Positions 23,341 through 36,815 of a stretch of 64,000 bases of DNA are shown here, one piece after another. The stretch spans positions 3,204,501 through 3,268,500 of the forward strand of contig JANUWF010001281.1 in assembly GCA_026120185.1 (NCBI GenBank), given 5' to 3'. A model generated the notes under the pieces. It ran no database searches and was not told the DNA's origin. It was given only the letters and a program-made list of their open reading frames with translations. The first letter of the stretch is position 1. Each line of letters begins with the position of its first letter. The DNA is from Voacanga thouarsii (lineage: Eukaryota > Streptophyta > Magnoliopsida > Gentianales > Apocynaceae). The position numbers were made by a program, and so were the translations under genes.

Positions 23341-25123
23341 TGAAGGTATCGCAGAAAACTATCAAAGGAAAAAATGCAGCGAAAATTTTTTAGTTTTCCG
23401 AGCCACATCTAAGAAAGAGTACTTACTTTTCCTTAATGGTCGCGGATTAACCAATGAGAGGCTATGTTGCACTGGAACCTCTTGCATTAGAGGTGGAAAA
23501 GGAAGCGCTTATTGGTCAACTAGAACTTCCGCCAATCTTCTACTCCTATGCATTAAGCATCTCCAAGCTTCTTCTCTTCGTCTTCCGGAGTATAACTCTA
23601 CGTTGCTCTAGGCATTAGCTTGGTGAGAGCTCCTTTTTTGGATAAAATCACACTACCAAAGAGAAGGAAGAGAAAGAACTTGGAAAAGAAAACAAGAGGA
23701 GGCGGCACACTCTAAAAAAAAAAATTACACAATGCTTGTTTTAGTTTCCTAATATTTCGGCTAGCCTTAGGGCTTCCAAAGCCCTAATGGCCAAAATCAC
23801 CAAGCCCAATTAGGCTAGGTGTTATTCTAAAAAAACAGTGCAAGACTGACCTAATTCTCTTAATTAATTAATTATCTTTTCTGGGCCTCATTAAATAACC
23901 AAGACTAATTAATTAATTCTAATTGGACTATTAATATATGTCAACATATATCATCCCAATTAATTAATTTATACAAGCCTAATTATCTTAATTAATTAAT
24001 TATTTTTTCTGGTCTTTATTAAAACCCAAAACTAATTAATTAATTCTAATTGGACTCTTAGAATAAATTTTATTTGTCTTCCAAATAATTATGCATTAAG
24101 CCCAGATTGTGTCTAAACAACATCAAGGTAACTTAAGCTACTCCAAGGACCTAGAGACACATTATTCATGGCTACTAAAATGACCAAGATACCCTTACTA
24201 TTAAATAATTTCATTTTATCATTTTAAATATTTTCATTTATCTCCAAATGAAAATATTAACCCCAAGAATAAAATTGCTAAAGCAATATCTCTGACCTAC
24301 AGGTAAAATAACAGAAATATCCCTCTATGTAACATCCATCAATGAGACAGGATAAATGTACTAACACTCATCTCAAAGACATCTACCATCCTTCAATCTC
24401 TAGTTTGATAATCTATGGCCCACTTGAATGTACATGCTTATCATTGGAAGCTTCCCAAAAGCACACATCCTAAAGTCACATTCACAGGACCCTGGATCAT
24501 TAGATTATTTGGGACAATCACAAGGGAGTGATTTAACTTCACTAAGTGAAGCATTGAAATGTTGTTACATGAGCCCGTCTTAAGTAACTAGAGTAATACA
24601 CCCAACATACAAGGATATTGATCTCACAAAAGAAATCTCACCCAACATACATTAAAGTATAAAATGCTAGATTTGCCAGACCACCAACTCATACTCAAGT
24701 ATGAAAGTATCCGCCCATACTATAGCAATAATAGTCTGGTCTCTATAATTATAGTACTTTAAGAGAGACCATTATTGCAAGTCAAGTTCTACGTATTCAA
24801 AATACGCTTATGCCTATGATGTGAGTGAAGTACTCACTGATTCAAGGTAAACCATTCCTCATTGGAAATCATGGCACAATATTCTTACCTTGATGAAATG
24901 CCCAGTTGCATCAAATTACTAAGAACTCAATTTTACTTGTATGATAAGTACCTATGGTCTATACCTTACTGTGAAGAACGACCCAACATATAGACCATTA
25001 CTTGTCATACTTAGACCTTTAAATGTGCAATAATATAAGAAACAAAATAAACTGAATGAATAAATATTTTATTACAATATATTTATACAGAATACATAGT
25101 CTTTGAGGGCATACTTTTCAACA
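23341..25123 (-). repeat. Solo LTR of the copia C family inside B2
   Basis: Flanked by perfect TSDs GCCCA (23336-23340 and 25124-25128). In its own direction it starts TGTTGAAAAGTATGCCC and ends ATACCTTCA, close to the ends of the C LTR and of the solo LTR at 53979-55784. It shares the block with tcttaagtaactag and the cactcactgattcaaggtaaacc region. No internal domain. Confidence 0.92.
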
Positions 25124-25128
25124 GCCCA

Positions 25129-26040
25129 AAATCTCCAAACTTTTAAATTTTAAAATTTTCAAAATTTTCAACAAAAGTATTTCACAATATTTCCAAAATA
25201 TCTCTATACCAAGAAAATGCCAAGATAATTGATAAAAACTTGGACAAGGAATATCACCAAACCACTTCCTCATACTTAAACTAGATAGTGTCCTTATTGG
25301 CCAAAAATTAACACAAGAAAACATCCCTAAAGGGACCGAAAAGGGTAAATGAGGTACAAAGTTAAGCAACACTCTCCAAGTGTAATAATTTTCCAATAAA
25401 TATTAAATCTTCAAGAGAAGAATAGAGTGAGTTCTAAGATGACGTTATTCAATCCTGTAAAAGAAAACACACATAAAAGAACAAAGAAAATAATAGACAA
25501 AATAAAACATAACAAAAATAACAGACAAAGAAAGACTTACAAAACTCCTAAGAAAAAAAATAAAGAAAAGGACTCACTCCCCTAGACTTAAGCTGGAAAC
25601 TATTTTCTTTATTACTATGGGGTAAAAGACATTTAACAACTTAACAAAACTAAACCCAAAATAAAGATACAACCTCTTTCTACTCATCATACTTTCTTAT
25701 CAAACCTTTATAAAAGAAATAAAAGGTTAAAGTAGAAGATAGGCATGATGAATGTAGAAAGAAGGGATGTTTTTTAAAAAGGTAATGCTCATGAAAATAA
25801 TTTTTCTTAGCAAAGAAAACCACAAAAACCTCATTTTCTAATATTCTTTTAGACACAAAAATGTTTTTTTTTTCATTGAATGAGTGCACATGGTATCTAA
25901 AGAATGCATCGATCTTAACATCACCAACTAACCCTTTAAAAGATTTGCCACAATAAAAATTCCCCTTTAAACTTAGTAATTGAGTTCTTGAAGATGGGAT
26001 CGAAGAAATCCATACATTTCAATGCATAGTCTACAAAAAC
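25129..26040 (-). other. B2 interior, middle part
   Basis: Between the copia solo LTR and the hAT. 25735-25800 aligns with 9885-9970 of B1 (catcatgcctatcttct block on the minus strand), which ties the two elements together. Near the right end the minus-strand frame FVDYALKCMDFFDPIFKN continues from 33265-33413 across the hAT insertion. No recognised domain. Confidence 0.65.
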
Positions 26041-26891
26041 TAGGGGTGGCAATGTTGAACATGACACGTAAACCTGACACAAAATGACACAGTTATAGCG
26101 AGTTACAATTGGGGCTTCATGGGTTTGGGTCAAAATAGGTCAACCTGTTTAACATTAATCGTGTTCGGGTCATAAACGCGTTCAACCCGAGAATCTATTT
26201 TATTAATTTTTTTTGGGGGCACAAACCCCTTTCACCTGCGCCATCAATAAATATTAATTCTCAATTGTTGTAAGTCAATAAATCAAAATGTCGGCTTTGA
26301 TTCAATTTTTATCGCATGTGCTCCTAAGTTCAAAGCCCAATTCTTTTTACTGTTACTGGATTGAAAAAATTAGCAAGAGAGAAATAGATGAACTCAATAC
26401 TGGTAAAAAAATGTTGTGAAGACAGATTCATATGCCAATGTTTCAGGAGAAAATCGAAAAGCTTTTTTATTCAAAATGTTTTTTTTTTTTTTTTTGCATG
26501 TCATAGCAAGATTATGAACATGAAAAATTCATTGAGTTATGTTATCAATCTTTACAATTGTATTTAGTAAAAGTATGTTAATTGATTAAGAACCATTAAT
26601 TTTTGAAGGATCAAATGGTGTAAACTTATAATGTTAACCAATTGAAACATTTGCTCCATTATTGGAAAATATTGTCCCCTTTAAAACGTAACCAACTAGT
26701 CCTATGGAGGTTCTTACTTTAGACCTTTTCATTGGTAGTTATGTAACTTTCTTTCAGAGAAAATTTATGAATATTTTGAAATGTTATATATTAGTATCAC
26801 AATAATGAGTGATTTAAGAAGCTCCAAAAACAGTTACAAAAATAACATGAGTAATTTTTTGTAATTTTTAAAGTGCTTAAAATGAAGAGAA

Positions 26892-27024
<133 letters not shown>

Positions 27025-27039
27025 GCAATAGAAAAAGAG

Positions 27040-29029
27040 GGGAACACTTAAAATGTGTAGATGTATTACTATTTATTTATCAAAGTTTCTAGACTAATTT
27101 GTTTCAGCTCTTTTTTTTTAAAAAAAATTTAGAAGTGTATTATTTAAAATAAGGGAAATATTCATATAAGAACGGATCCACTATAAGGCAATTTTATATT
27201 CAAATAATATATGTAAATAATATCAGAATAGAAGATTGAAAATATTAAGATTTAAGCTTTTTAACCCCATTGAAATTTTATAAGTATTTGTAATTTTTCG
27301 TTAAAAAGAAGATATCATTAGTTTTGCTTTCAAATTTAGGAAAGATTCACTATTACAATGCATCTTAGTTTGGTTAATTTTGTTTTGTCATTTGTGTTAA
27401 AGATATACTTTACCATATTCTTTTCACATATTATTATGGAATGTAATATTATGAGTAAAGTCTAACTTTATTAGCTTAAAAAAAATGGTCTAACTATTCT
27501 CTAGAATTTTGTATTGTTATCTTGCTAGTCTTAATTCTCAAAATAAAAAAAAAATGTTTTAGCACTAGAATAAATTATTTAGCTTTGAATTGTTTTCCAT
27601 TATTTTTAAAGAAATGACAAAATAGAAATTAAATTCTTTGACTTTGGATTTACTTACAGCTAAAAAGATGACGTTGTAGTCTCAATCCCAAATTCTGAGA
27701 GATTGAGAATATCCGAAAGCGTTTGAATGACCCTCTAATTTTTTTCACAACCCTTTCTCCCAAAACCCTAGCCAGTTACCACCTCTCTTTCTCTCTCTCA
27801 AATCTTTTCTCCTTTCCTTGCTGCCAATCTACCAACAGCTTGGTTTCTATTATTCCACCTGGAAATCGCTTGCACACACTCACAAGTTCTTGGTAGATTT
27901 TGTGCTCTTCTTTTCTTTAGTGAAGATTAACTTCTAGGCAAGGACGAAGGACCTCGATCTGCTATGACCTATGTTGCTGTTGGATCTTTGGATTGGAGCC
28001 ACGATTATGCATAAAGGTAAGAAAAGAAAGCCCTTTCACGAAGAACCCAACAAAGCTTTTTGTGTTAGAGAAGAAAAGGAAATGGCTAAACTCAGATAAC
28101 TTTAAATGTATCTCTATCAACTAACTTTGTTTTCTCTATAAATTGTTTTTGTTACTTTTCCTTTTCGTGAATTCATGTCAAAGATCCACTAGTTGAATGG
28201 TGACAAGTGGTTTTGTCAAGCAGATTGATTTTTCCTATCTCTATCAAGTAGACTGATTTTAGCATCCAATATTCCTCTTTGCTTCACTGCTCTTTGCCGC
28301 CTCTGTCTTCTCTGTCTGAATGAGATTGTTCCAAATATCCTCTTTGATTTCCACGTTGTTTGGTAACGCTTTCTTGGATTTGTTATTTGTAAACTTGAGG
28401 CATACATTCTTTAATGAGTTGTTAATGTGTATTACCTTTTATTCTTACCTAGAAGAAATTTGTTATCCCATTTGATAGAATGGAGGTTTAGTTTTAGGCC
28501 AGTGTCCCAGCATCGTGGTTCTTTTCCCACCTTAGGGTTATGGACATATATCTTGGTGTCTTGTGGCTTTACAGTTTTAAGTAATTTTCTTATTGCTGGA
28601 TTTTATATGATGATCACATATTGTTTAACTTCTAATTGTATCCATACCAAATGTTTGGAAGAAATTAGTTTGATGGTCCTGGTTTGTGGTTGATTGCGTG
28701 TGCTATATATTAGTGCATTTACATTGTCAATTTAGTGTACTGGTATTGGTTTGGAAGGAATTTAGTTTTTTATTTCTTTTAAAACAGATCAATTTAGTTT
28801 ACTTACTGTTGATTAATCAAGATTACTTAATGGTTGAGGTATTAGCTATTACAACTTTCGTTCACAACCTTAATTATATACTTAATCCGCAAAATCCGAC
28901 ATTATCTCTGCCAAAAAAACTCCAAGTGAACATCTATCATGCTTCCATCATCTTAAATTTTAAGCATGCATTAAGCGGTATTTTTCATATAATATACAAC
29001 TAATTATGTCTTTTTCACTAATTGTGGAG
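27040..29029 (+). other. 5' non-coding region of the hAT element
   Basis: No coding sequence recognised. 27720-28016 has gene-leader features (aaaaccctagcc, pyrimidine-rich ctctctttctctctctc) followed by AAAG|GTAAGA at 28016-28017, a good splice donor. A non-coding first exon spliced towards the transposase start near 29030 is therefore plausible, but no transcript evidence is available here. Confidence 0.4.
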
Positions 29030-31337
29030 ATGGATACATTGTTACCTCCACCACAAATTGATGAATTGCAGCAAGAGGTTGTTGAACTTGAAGGGGACTT
29101 AGATGATAAAAAGATTAAGATGGTTGGAAATGATGACGGAGAGGGTGCAAATTCAAAGGATTCTTCTACCACTCAAACAGGAAAGAAACAGAAAAGAAAA
29201 CTCACAAGTAATGTTTAGCAATACTTTAACATACTTCCAAGTGGTGAAGATGGAAAAGAAAGATGCATGTGTAAGAAATGTAGCCAAACATATCTTTCAG
29301 CTAGCAAATAAGGGACAGGTAACCTAAAAAAGCATATTAAGAAATGTCCTAGAATTGATTCAAATGACATAGGACAAATGCTCATTGAGTCTAGTGGTGG
29401 AAGCATGAATATTAGAGCTAGGAGATTCTGTCAAGAAAATTTTAAGGAGTTGTTAATTAATGTTGTGATACAACATGATTTGCCTTTATCTTTTGTGGAA
29501 TATGAAGGCATTGGGGCTGTATTTTCCTACTTAGAGCCTGTTGTGTCTTATATTAGTAGGAATACTGCCAGGCAAGATATTAAAAAAATGCATGTTGATT
29601 ATTTTGCCAATACCTTTTCAACTTAAACAATGTCTCAGTAGAATTTGCTTGACTTTTGATTGTTGGACTTCGATAGCTAAAGAAGGATACATAACATTGA
29701 GCTGCACATTTTATTGACAAGAATTAGGTATTGCATAAAATAAAAAAAAATTGAAATTTTCATACTTGCCTCCACCTCATTCTGGTGTTTGGTTGCTAGT
29801 TGGGGAATTAAGAAGAGGTTATTTTCTATAACTTTGGATAATGCTTCTGCCAACAATTCATGTGTTGAGTTTTTAAAATATCAGTTGAATTTGCAAAGAT
29901 GTTTGTTGGACTTTGGTTCTTTGTTTCATGTAAGATGTTGTGGCTATATTCTCAATTTAATTGTAAAAGAAGGGTTGAAAGAAATTGATGAATCAGTTGA
30001 GAAGGTAAGAGAATCTCTGAAGTATGTAAAAGGGTCACCAACAAGAAATCAAAAATTTTTAGAGTGTATGGCGCACACTTTTCTTGATTCCAAGAAATCT
30101 CTTAAGCAAGATGTTCCTACGAGATGGAATTCTACATATGAGATGCTTGATAGTGCACTTTATTATAAGCTTGCTTTCTATCATTTGCAATTGAGTGACT
30201 TTAATTTCAAGCATAACCCTTCTGAAGAAGAATGGAGTAAAGTGGAGAAAATATGTGGTTTCTTGAAATTGTTCTATGATACAACAAATGCATTTTGTAC
30301 TGTAAGGAGGCCTACTTCCAATCTCTATTTTTCTCATGTGTTTATGATTCAGTTGCTGTTGATAGAAGAAATAAAAAGTTCTAATACCTACATGAAGAGA
30401 ATTGCAATTGGCATGTATTCGAAGTTTGATAAGTATTGGAAAGTGTTCAGCCCACTTTTGGCCATTACTGTTGTGTTTGATCATCAGTATAAAATGCAAT
30501 TTGTTGAACTTAGTTATAAGAAACTTTATGGTATTGATGGTCAAGTGGAATGCTCAGAACTTAGATCTAAACTCTTCTCTATCTTTGAAGCATACAAGAC
30601 TAATCTTTCTTCTATTTTTGCAGTATCTTGCACTATATCACAATCAAAATTATCTTCTACCAAAGAGAAAGATAGTGCAGAAAGTTCAAGTGTTCTACAA
30701 GTTATTTCTTTTACTTATTACTTTGTATAGGTCTAATATCTTTTGTAATTATATTATAATATTAATATATAATTTAATTTATGCTCTCTAATTTTATTTT
30801 TAATTTTTAAAATAGGAGTGATGATTTTGAAAGTGAAGATATCATGAAGCATATGCAGAAATCTGAGTTAGAGTTGTATTTAGATGAGCCTAGGGTTGAT
30901 AGCACAATTGAGCTTGATGTTTTATCTTATTGGAAAGCTCATCAGTATTGATACCCTTTGCTAGCCCAAATGGTTCGAGATGTACTTATTGTTCCTGCCT
31001 CTACAGTTGCTTCTGAGTTGCATTCAATAGTGGTGGTAGAGTTCTTGACCAATTCAGAAGTTCTTTGTCCCCTGATCTTGTTAAGTTTTTGATTTGTTCT
31101 AAGGATTGGATTTATGGAGGTAAAAGTTTTTTTAGACAATTTTTTTATTTCAATTTATATTTTTAGATAAAATTTATAATACTTGTTTATTTAAATTTAT
31201 TGCAGAAGCACTTGCTGAAAAGTTAAATGTGGATGAGGTTGTTCAAAATATCGTGGATTTCAACATCAACAAGGAGACACCTACTGAGGAAGCTTTACAT
31301 GTAGTTTTGAGTTTGTTAGATTTTAAATGTATTTAGT
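29030..31337 (+). pseudogene. hAT transposase, RICESLEEPER/DAYSLEEPER type, broken
   Basis: ATG at 29030 (MDTLLPPPQIDELQQEVVEL). A BED zinc finger follows (CMCKKCSQTYL...LKKHIKKC, 29260-29350) with two in-frame stops: 29216-29218 where Trp is expected before QYF, and 29309-29311 where Tyr is expected before GTGNLKKH. The segment 29627-29790 is frameshifted. A clean 313-codon core frame (29789-30730) has FSITLDNASANN, KQDVPTRWNSTYEML and KFDKYWKVFSPLLAI. GT-AG introns are likely at 30701-30815 and 31130-31205. The hAT dimerisation block (DVLSYWKAHQY, YPLLAQMVRDVL) has a stop and a frameshift. The last exon ends at a TAG at 31335. The normal enzyme cuts and moves the element. Confidence 0.9.
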
Positions 31338-31589
31338 AAATTGAATGTTTAGATTTTTAAGATTGACTTTTTGAATTTATTGGTGTATCTAGATATATAA
31401 TTTAATTGGATAATTTATTGTTTTATCAGCTATTTAAGATATTATGGACTGTTGTTTTATAAAACTTTTATTGGTTATTTTAATTTAATATGGTTTGATT
31501 TATTTTTTTAATAATTTTAGGGTAATCGATGGACAAGTTGTAGGTATTCGGGTTGGTGAGTTTAGTAGGTATTCAGGTTGGTGGGTTTA

Positions 31590-33070
31590 TGATAGGGGCT
31601 AAATTAGTCATGTTTTTCCTAGTTATTTGAGATTCTTTTGTGATATATTTTGTTCAATAACTAGTCATATTCCTTCATATTTGAGATTTTACCCTTGGAA
31701 CGGAGTTTTGTTCATTATTTCAAATTTTTAGGATAAAACGAAAAAAAAACATCGTAAAACATAGCAAAGGCGGCGCTGGCTAGGGCTCTAGAACCGGCGC
31801 CGGCCATGCACTAGATTACACGAACTTTGAAGCGACAAAAAATTGTCAAAACATAGCAAAACATAGTGGAACCGATGCTAGCTCCAAGAGTCAAGACGGC
31901 GTCGGTTACATTCTGGAACACATTGTGCAAAATTTGGAGAAAAATCGACGAATGAGTAGAGAAGCAGAACACAACCGGCACTGGCTCTGAGAGCCAAGAC
32001 AGCGCTGCCTGTGCCCTGGATCTAAGGTGGTGCTTGATTTTTTCTGCGCAGTTTTTGGTAATCTAAGGAGTTTTAGTATTTCCAACTTCTACTCGGCCAA
32101 GAACTTTGTACCTAAGAGTTTAGGCATTTCCTAAGCCTATAAATAGATTAAAAACACAAGGGAAAATGAGAGAATTCATTGATCATCATAGAACATGGCT
32201 CAACTAAAGGAGGAATTCTTCAATTCAAGGAGGGTTGTGCAAGAAGGTATTCAAAGGAAGAAGAATGAGGCTTATCTATGAGTGCTTTCTTTTACTTTGT
32301 TTTCTTTTTCTTGATCAATGACATGTTAATTGTTTTATTGTAATTCGACATTGTTTTAGATATTCATGATTTTTAGAGTTATTTGATCTTTTGATTAATT
32401 GATTGTTCTTCTTGGTATTTAATTACTTGGGTGTATTACGAGATTAATTAGTTGTTTCTTTTCATTAACTTGCTATACCAAAGAGGTTAATTGCTGAGGA
32501 TTGAGTAATTAAAGGTTAATTGATGTTTGCCAAACCAATGATTCATTGATTAATTTCATGTTTTAAATTTGCCAGACCAAGAAAATTTAATCAAGGATTG
32601 TGTTTAATGTATCTTGTGGATGAATTAGTTGAGACAGACCAAGTAATGCTAATTTATCTAGAAGGTAGTAATTAGTTGAGACAGACCAAGTGATGCTAAT
32701 TTACCATTATCCTTCATGGTGCCAAGAGAATGATTACTTATGACAATGGTTGGGTCCTTTGAGATCATGTCTGTCTAAATAATGGTTTGAGTTACATACT
32801 TGTCCATCTTTGACGTATGTATATTTTTATTTTCTTTTCTTTTGGTTTGTTGTATTTGTTTTTAACTTTATTGAGTCAGTTAAACAATGAATGAAAGGTG
32901 ATTAATGTCTATTTGTTCTTGGAGGATCGACACTCGTTTGAATCCTATGCTCGGTTAATGATGAGTACGCTTGCTCATATGTGTGATTTTGGTTGAACGT
33001 TTTAATTTAAACTTGATTGGGAATGTACTTAGTTTTTATATGATTTTTATACCCAAGTCCGGATACATCA
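31590..33070 (+). repeat. B-family solo LTR inside the hAT
   Basis: Perfect TSD GTTTA at 31585-31589 and 33071-33075. Starts TGATAGGGGCTAAATTAG and ends GGATACATCA. Contains the TATA box at 32138-32145 and the best GC dyad blocks (31770-32035). No interior domain, so a solo LTR. Confidence 0.95.
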
Positions 33071-33264
33071 GTTTAGTAATTATTTATTTAATTTTCGTGT
33101 CTAATCGTGTAGTATTGTGTCAACCTGTTTATTTTTGTATCGTGTTCGTGTTACAAAATTAAACACATTTATTCATCGTGTCATGTTCGGGTTAATGCGT
33201 CGTGTGTAATTATCCTAGGTTGACACGACACGCCAGCTCAGACACAACACGATTGCCACCCCTA

Positions 33265-33690
33265 ACAAAAACTAAGTGACCTTCATTTGGATGGGGTGAA
33301 GGGTAGAATTTGTCAATGCCTTCCAAGGACTTCGTATGATGTATCATTGATAAATCCAACTTCTTGAGCCACGGTAAACTCAACACATCATCAATGGCAC
33401 TGGTAGGCTCCATGAATCCAGTGGTACACTATTTTTCTGTGATATTCAATTCCGCATTATAGGTCTCATCAACCAACTTTATTAGTTGTGTTCTTTGAGG
33501 GCACATTCATTGGGATGATTCTTCTACCCTTTAATTGAAACATTGACATTGTTAAAAAAGGAATTTATTGATGGTTCAAGTGGCGCCTCACTTAAAACAT
33601 CAATATGAGCTTGCAATTGTGCTCATCTATCTTCATTGTAGCTCCTGTAATCTTGGGACCATGCCATGTATGTCTCCAAGAATGATTGTC
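33265..33690 (-). pseudogene. Unrecognised frame in the B2 interior
   Basis: Minus-strand reading with several breaks: an upstream piece beginning MDNHSWRHTWHGPKITGATM (ATG near 33690), then a decayed stretch, then MEPTSAIDDVLSLPWLKKLD and KFYPSPHPNEGHLVF (33265-33413). That piece continues beyond the hAT as VDYALKCMDFFDPIF at about 25990-26032. No known gag, protease or other domain is recognised. Its place just after the primer site is where gag normally starts, so it may be a decayed non-standard gag or an unrelated captured sequence. Confidence 0.4.
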
Positions 33691-33905
33691 CATGATGATG
33701 TCAACCTGGCAGTAAAAAAAAAACAAAAATCAAATTGAAAAGAAAAGAAGAATAAAGTATAGAAAAAATTTAAATAAATCAAAAACAAAATCATATACTA
33801 ATAAAAACACTTAAATATTCACAAAGTACCTAAAAAAAGTGAGTGATATTTATAAATACAACAAAGGCTAAGTTAACAAGACTCGAGTGTTTCCGATAGT
33901 GCCTA
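33691..33905 (-). other. B2 leader downstream of the primer site
   Basis: Minus-strand leader with GGCACTATCGGAAACACTCG right after the primer site and T-rich sequence behind it. No gene seen. Confidence 0.5.
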
Positions 33906-33923
33906 TTCCCAACAATGGTGCTA
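33906..33923 (-). other. Decayed primer binding site of B2
   Basis: Minus strand TAGCACCATTGTTGGGAA, a few bases from the 5' LTR end. It resembles TGGCGCCGTTGCCGGGGA, the tRNA-Asp-complementary site of Athila/Tat-type plant gypsy elements. All the differences from that sequence are transitions. Assignment is by resemblance recalled from the family. Confidence 0.6.
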
Positions 33924-33929
33924 AAAACT

Positions 33930-34679
33930 TGATGCATGTTTTTTAACCTAGAAAATATTACAATCAAGGTCCACAATCAAGCAAGCTTTAATTTAAATGC
34001 TAATCGCTAAAAACACACATATGGGCAAGTATACCTATCATATAGTATAGGAAATAGCAAGTATTGAATCCATTAGAACGTAGGCTCCCATCTTACTTTA
34101 TCCAAATCTTTACTTGTTAGGCAATAAAATAAGAAGAGATAAATAAAACACTAACCTAATATACTAGAGAGAAAGTCAAGTCACACAAAAACAGTCACAA
34201 GGATAATCAAGAAGTCAGAACAAGGAGAAAATATATTTGAATAGATAGAAATTCTTGAATACACAATAATGATTGATTAGCTATTCTCTCAATTAATTAT
34301 TATCTTGTCATCATGATGGATTAAAGTAGACCCACTTTGTTTGTAATCCATGGAATCACTATCTTCTAGTTAAATCAATGAATATATTCTATTTCAACCA
34401 ATTTACCCAAAAGATGCATTAAAATCAATCCTTACAGAAATCCCTATATTCTAGGTGATTTAAAGTATGAAATTAGCCAATGACTATGTATTCTAGCAAT
34501 TATCAACTAATCTTTGATTACTCAAGTTCTTTATATTTAACTCCTTTTGCAAGCAAATTAAGAGATAATAAATATTAAATTAATTAAATCGAGACCACTA
34601 TCAACCTCCTTTGCAAGGAAGTCAACAAGACGAAGCAATCATTTCCTTAATTAAAACAAGTAATCAAATTGTTAGGAAT
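33930..34679 (-). repeat. 5' LTR of B2, left part
   Basis: Starts TGATGCATG and aligns with 20888 onward. Interrupted at 34679 by copia element A; it resumes at 46427. The two parts join cleanly in the alignment with 21600-21660. Confidence 0.9.
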
Positions 34680-36372
34680 TCTCCATGCATAAACATAGTT
34701 ACGCAATGAAAGAAACAAGAATTCCACATCGAGGATCACGTTTATGCATTAACAGGAATTAAAGTAGGAGAACAATACCCTGTGTGAACCCTCTGTGAAT
34801 GAAAATTTTTTCTCAGATCAATTTGTTCTCTAAGACATGATCTAGTAAACACAGAGAATGTCTTGTTCTTCGTTCCATCAAAACACTACAATCAAAGTGT
34901 AGGACTGTCTCTAATAAAATCTACATGAGAATGCTGCTCAAGAAAACACCAGAATTTTTGTGCTAGCAAAAACAACTATGGCATCTAGGTTTTTTGTGAC
35001 TTTTAGAAGAAGAAGAATATTAAGATGGCTCATGAGTTTTCCAGGAAAAACCTCTGTGTGATTAAGACCATAATCACGACATATATATAATAACATATAG
35101 ATCCACATCAAAATTTTGGTAATCAGAATCCATGACAAATATGGATTCCTAATTACCAATGATTACTATGATTATTGTTAATTATATTGTAGCCCACAAA
35201 TTTAACTAATTACAATTTGACCACAATAATTTCTTCTTTTCACAATCAACCCTGTAATGTTATCAAATAACATCTTGAGCACTTAATTCTCTATTCTGTG
35301 TGACCTATTAGGTTTCCTGGTCTATTGGTAGATATATATGAATTAATCTAAACATCATTAAGATTAATAACCCTTAATAACTTTAGAATTAACTTATTAA
35401 TTCTAATAATGATTGATTTATTAATTCTCTAATTAATAAATTCATATTTAATAGATGATGAGAGATATCTAACATCACATCATGACCATCTAAATGTCCA
35501 GAAAGTCAAGTTACTTAACAAGAACCTTTCGATAATAAATAACAGTGCAATAAACACATTTCATTATACAATATCTTCTTTGGTTTGGAGTACGAAATTA
35601 GTGCCAACTATTTCCTGAATATTTTAGTACTTGTTCTTGGAATCCACTACTCATCATATGTATATATTGAAACTATTTGCAATATACAATTGCCTTGACC
35701 AAGGGCTTCTTGAGTAGTGATTCCTACAAATGACCCTGAGTATTCGCTCCTACTATTAGGAGCGGTCAATCCTTTATTGATCCTTTTAACTACTTTCATT
35801 TAATTCATATTGTACCCAATATCCATCCCATAGGTAGTCTTGTCAAGACTCCAAAGATGGGAATCAAAGTCCAACATTTAGCAAATAAAGTACCTTGGAG
35901 ATCTCAAGTCTAAGATCCTTATACATTTGCTATGACGAGATTCTATCACTGACACTAAATAGTTATCCATGTGATTTTCTCAAAGTCAAGACATCTAATG
36001 TACTTGTTCAAGTAACAAGCATCCACATGTTAACTTTGAGTATCGCAATAATCACAGATGTGAGAACTACTGTCTAACAAATCAGGAAGTATAACACGTA
36101 CTAGTATTAACGCATTAATGATGTCCTATCTTTTTAATACTATTACTAGGGATAATTTAAGTACAAACACTATCTAGTATAGCAGGAACCTTAGATCATG
36201 ATCGCTATCATGATTTTCTTAAATACAATATTGCACTTGGGACTTTGTCTAACAGTTATATTAACCCGAAACCATAAATAAAAGAAACTAGAAGATAAAA
36301 AATGCCTTGTTTTATTTAATAATGCACAATGTATAGAATATTTGTGATTTCCTCTAGGGCATAACATTAACA
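34680..36372 (-). repeat. 3' LTR of copia A
   Basis: TG/CA-ended, aligning with 44696-46421. A purine-rich AAGTAGGAGTT tract (36373-36387, minus strand) abuts its inner edge. Related LTRs occur at 7638-9305 and 60326-61736. Confidence 0.93.
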
Positions 36373-36392
36373 AACTCCTACTTGTACTAGAT

Positions 36393-36815
36393 TCAATCAT
36401 TCATGTATCTAATACCGAATGACTCAATATATCTATCATGTTTCTTTTAGGATAGTTCTTTTGTAAGTGGGTCAGCTATGTTCTCATATGTGGGAACTCT
36501 CTCTATCATTATATCGTGTCTATTTTTTATTTCCCAAATGAAATGAAAATGTCTAAGCACATGCTAGGATCGCTGGTGAGACCTTGGCTCTTTTGTTCGT
36601 GCAATAGCTCCATTGGTGTCACAATATAGAAATATTGGTTCAGCAATACTAGAAACCACTCAAAACTCTGTCACGGACTTTTTTATCCAAACAGCTTCCT
36701 TCGCTACTTCAGAAGCGGCTATGTACTCAGTTTCAATCGTTGAGTCGGCAATAGTATTTTGTTTGGAACTCTTCCAACTTATTGCCCCTCCACACAATGT
36801 AAATACGTAGCCAAA
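36393..36815 (-). pseudogene. RNase H of copia A
   Basis: Reads [19 protein letters not shown], then [39 protein letters not shown], and ends ENIADPLTKELS ... RYMND-stop at 36393-36395. These are the standard copia RNase H landmarks (SWKS.KQ, STTEAEY, YCDN.GAI, HIADPLTK). Stops interrupt it after VTEF, after HQRS and after ELS. It continues directly from the RT region to the right. Confidence 0.9.

Noticed and set aside
27720..28407. Possible captured host gene start (ccctagcc leader and splice donor)
   Set aside because: It can be explained as the hAT element's own 5' leader; no coding exon of a host gene could be identified.
30059..30544. 161-codon minus-strand frame
   Set aside because: Antisense shadow of the hAT transposase core, which has the recognisable motifs on the plus strand.
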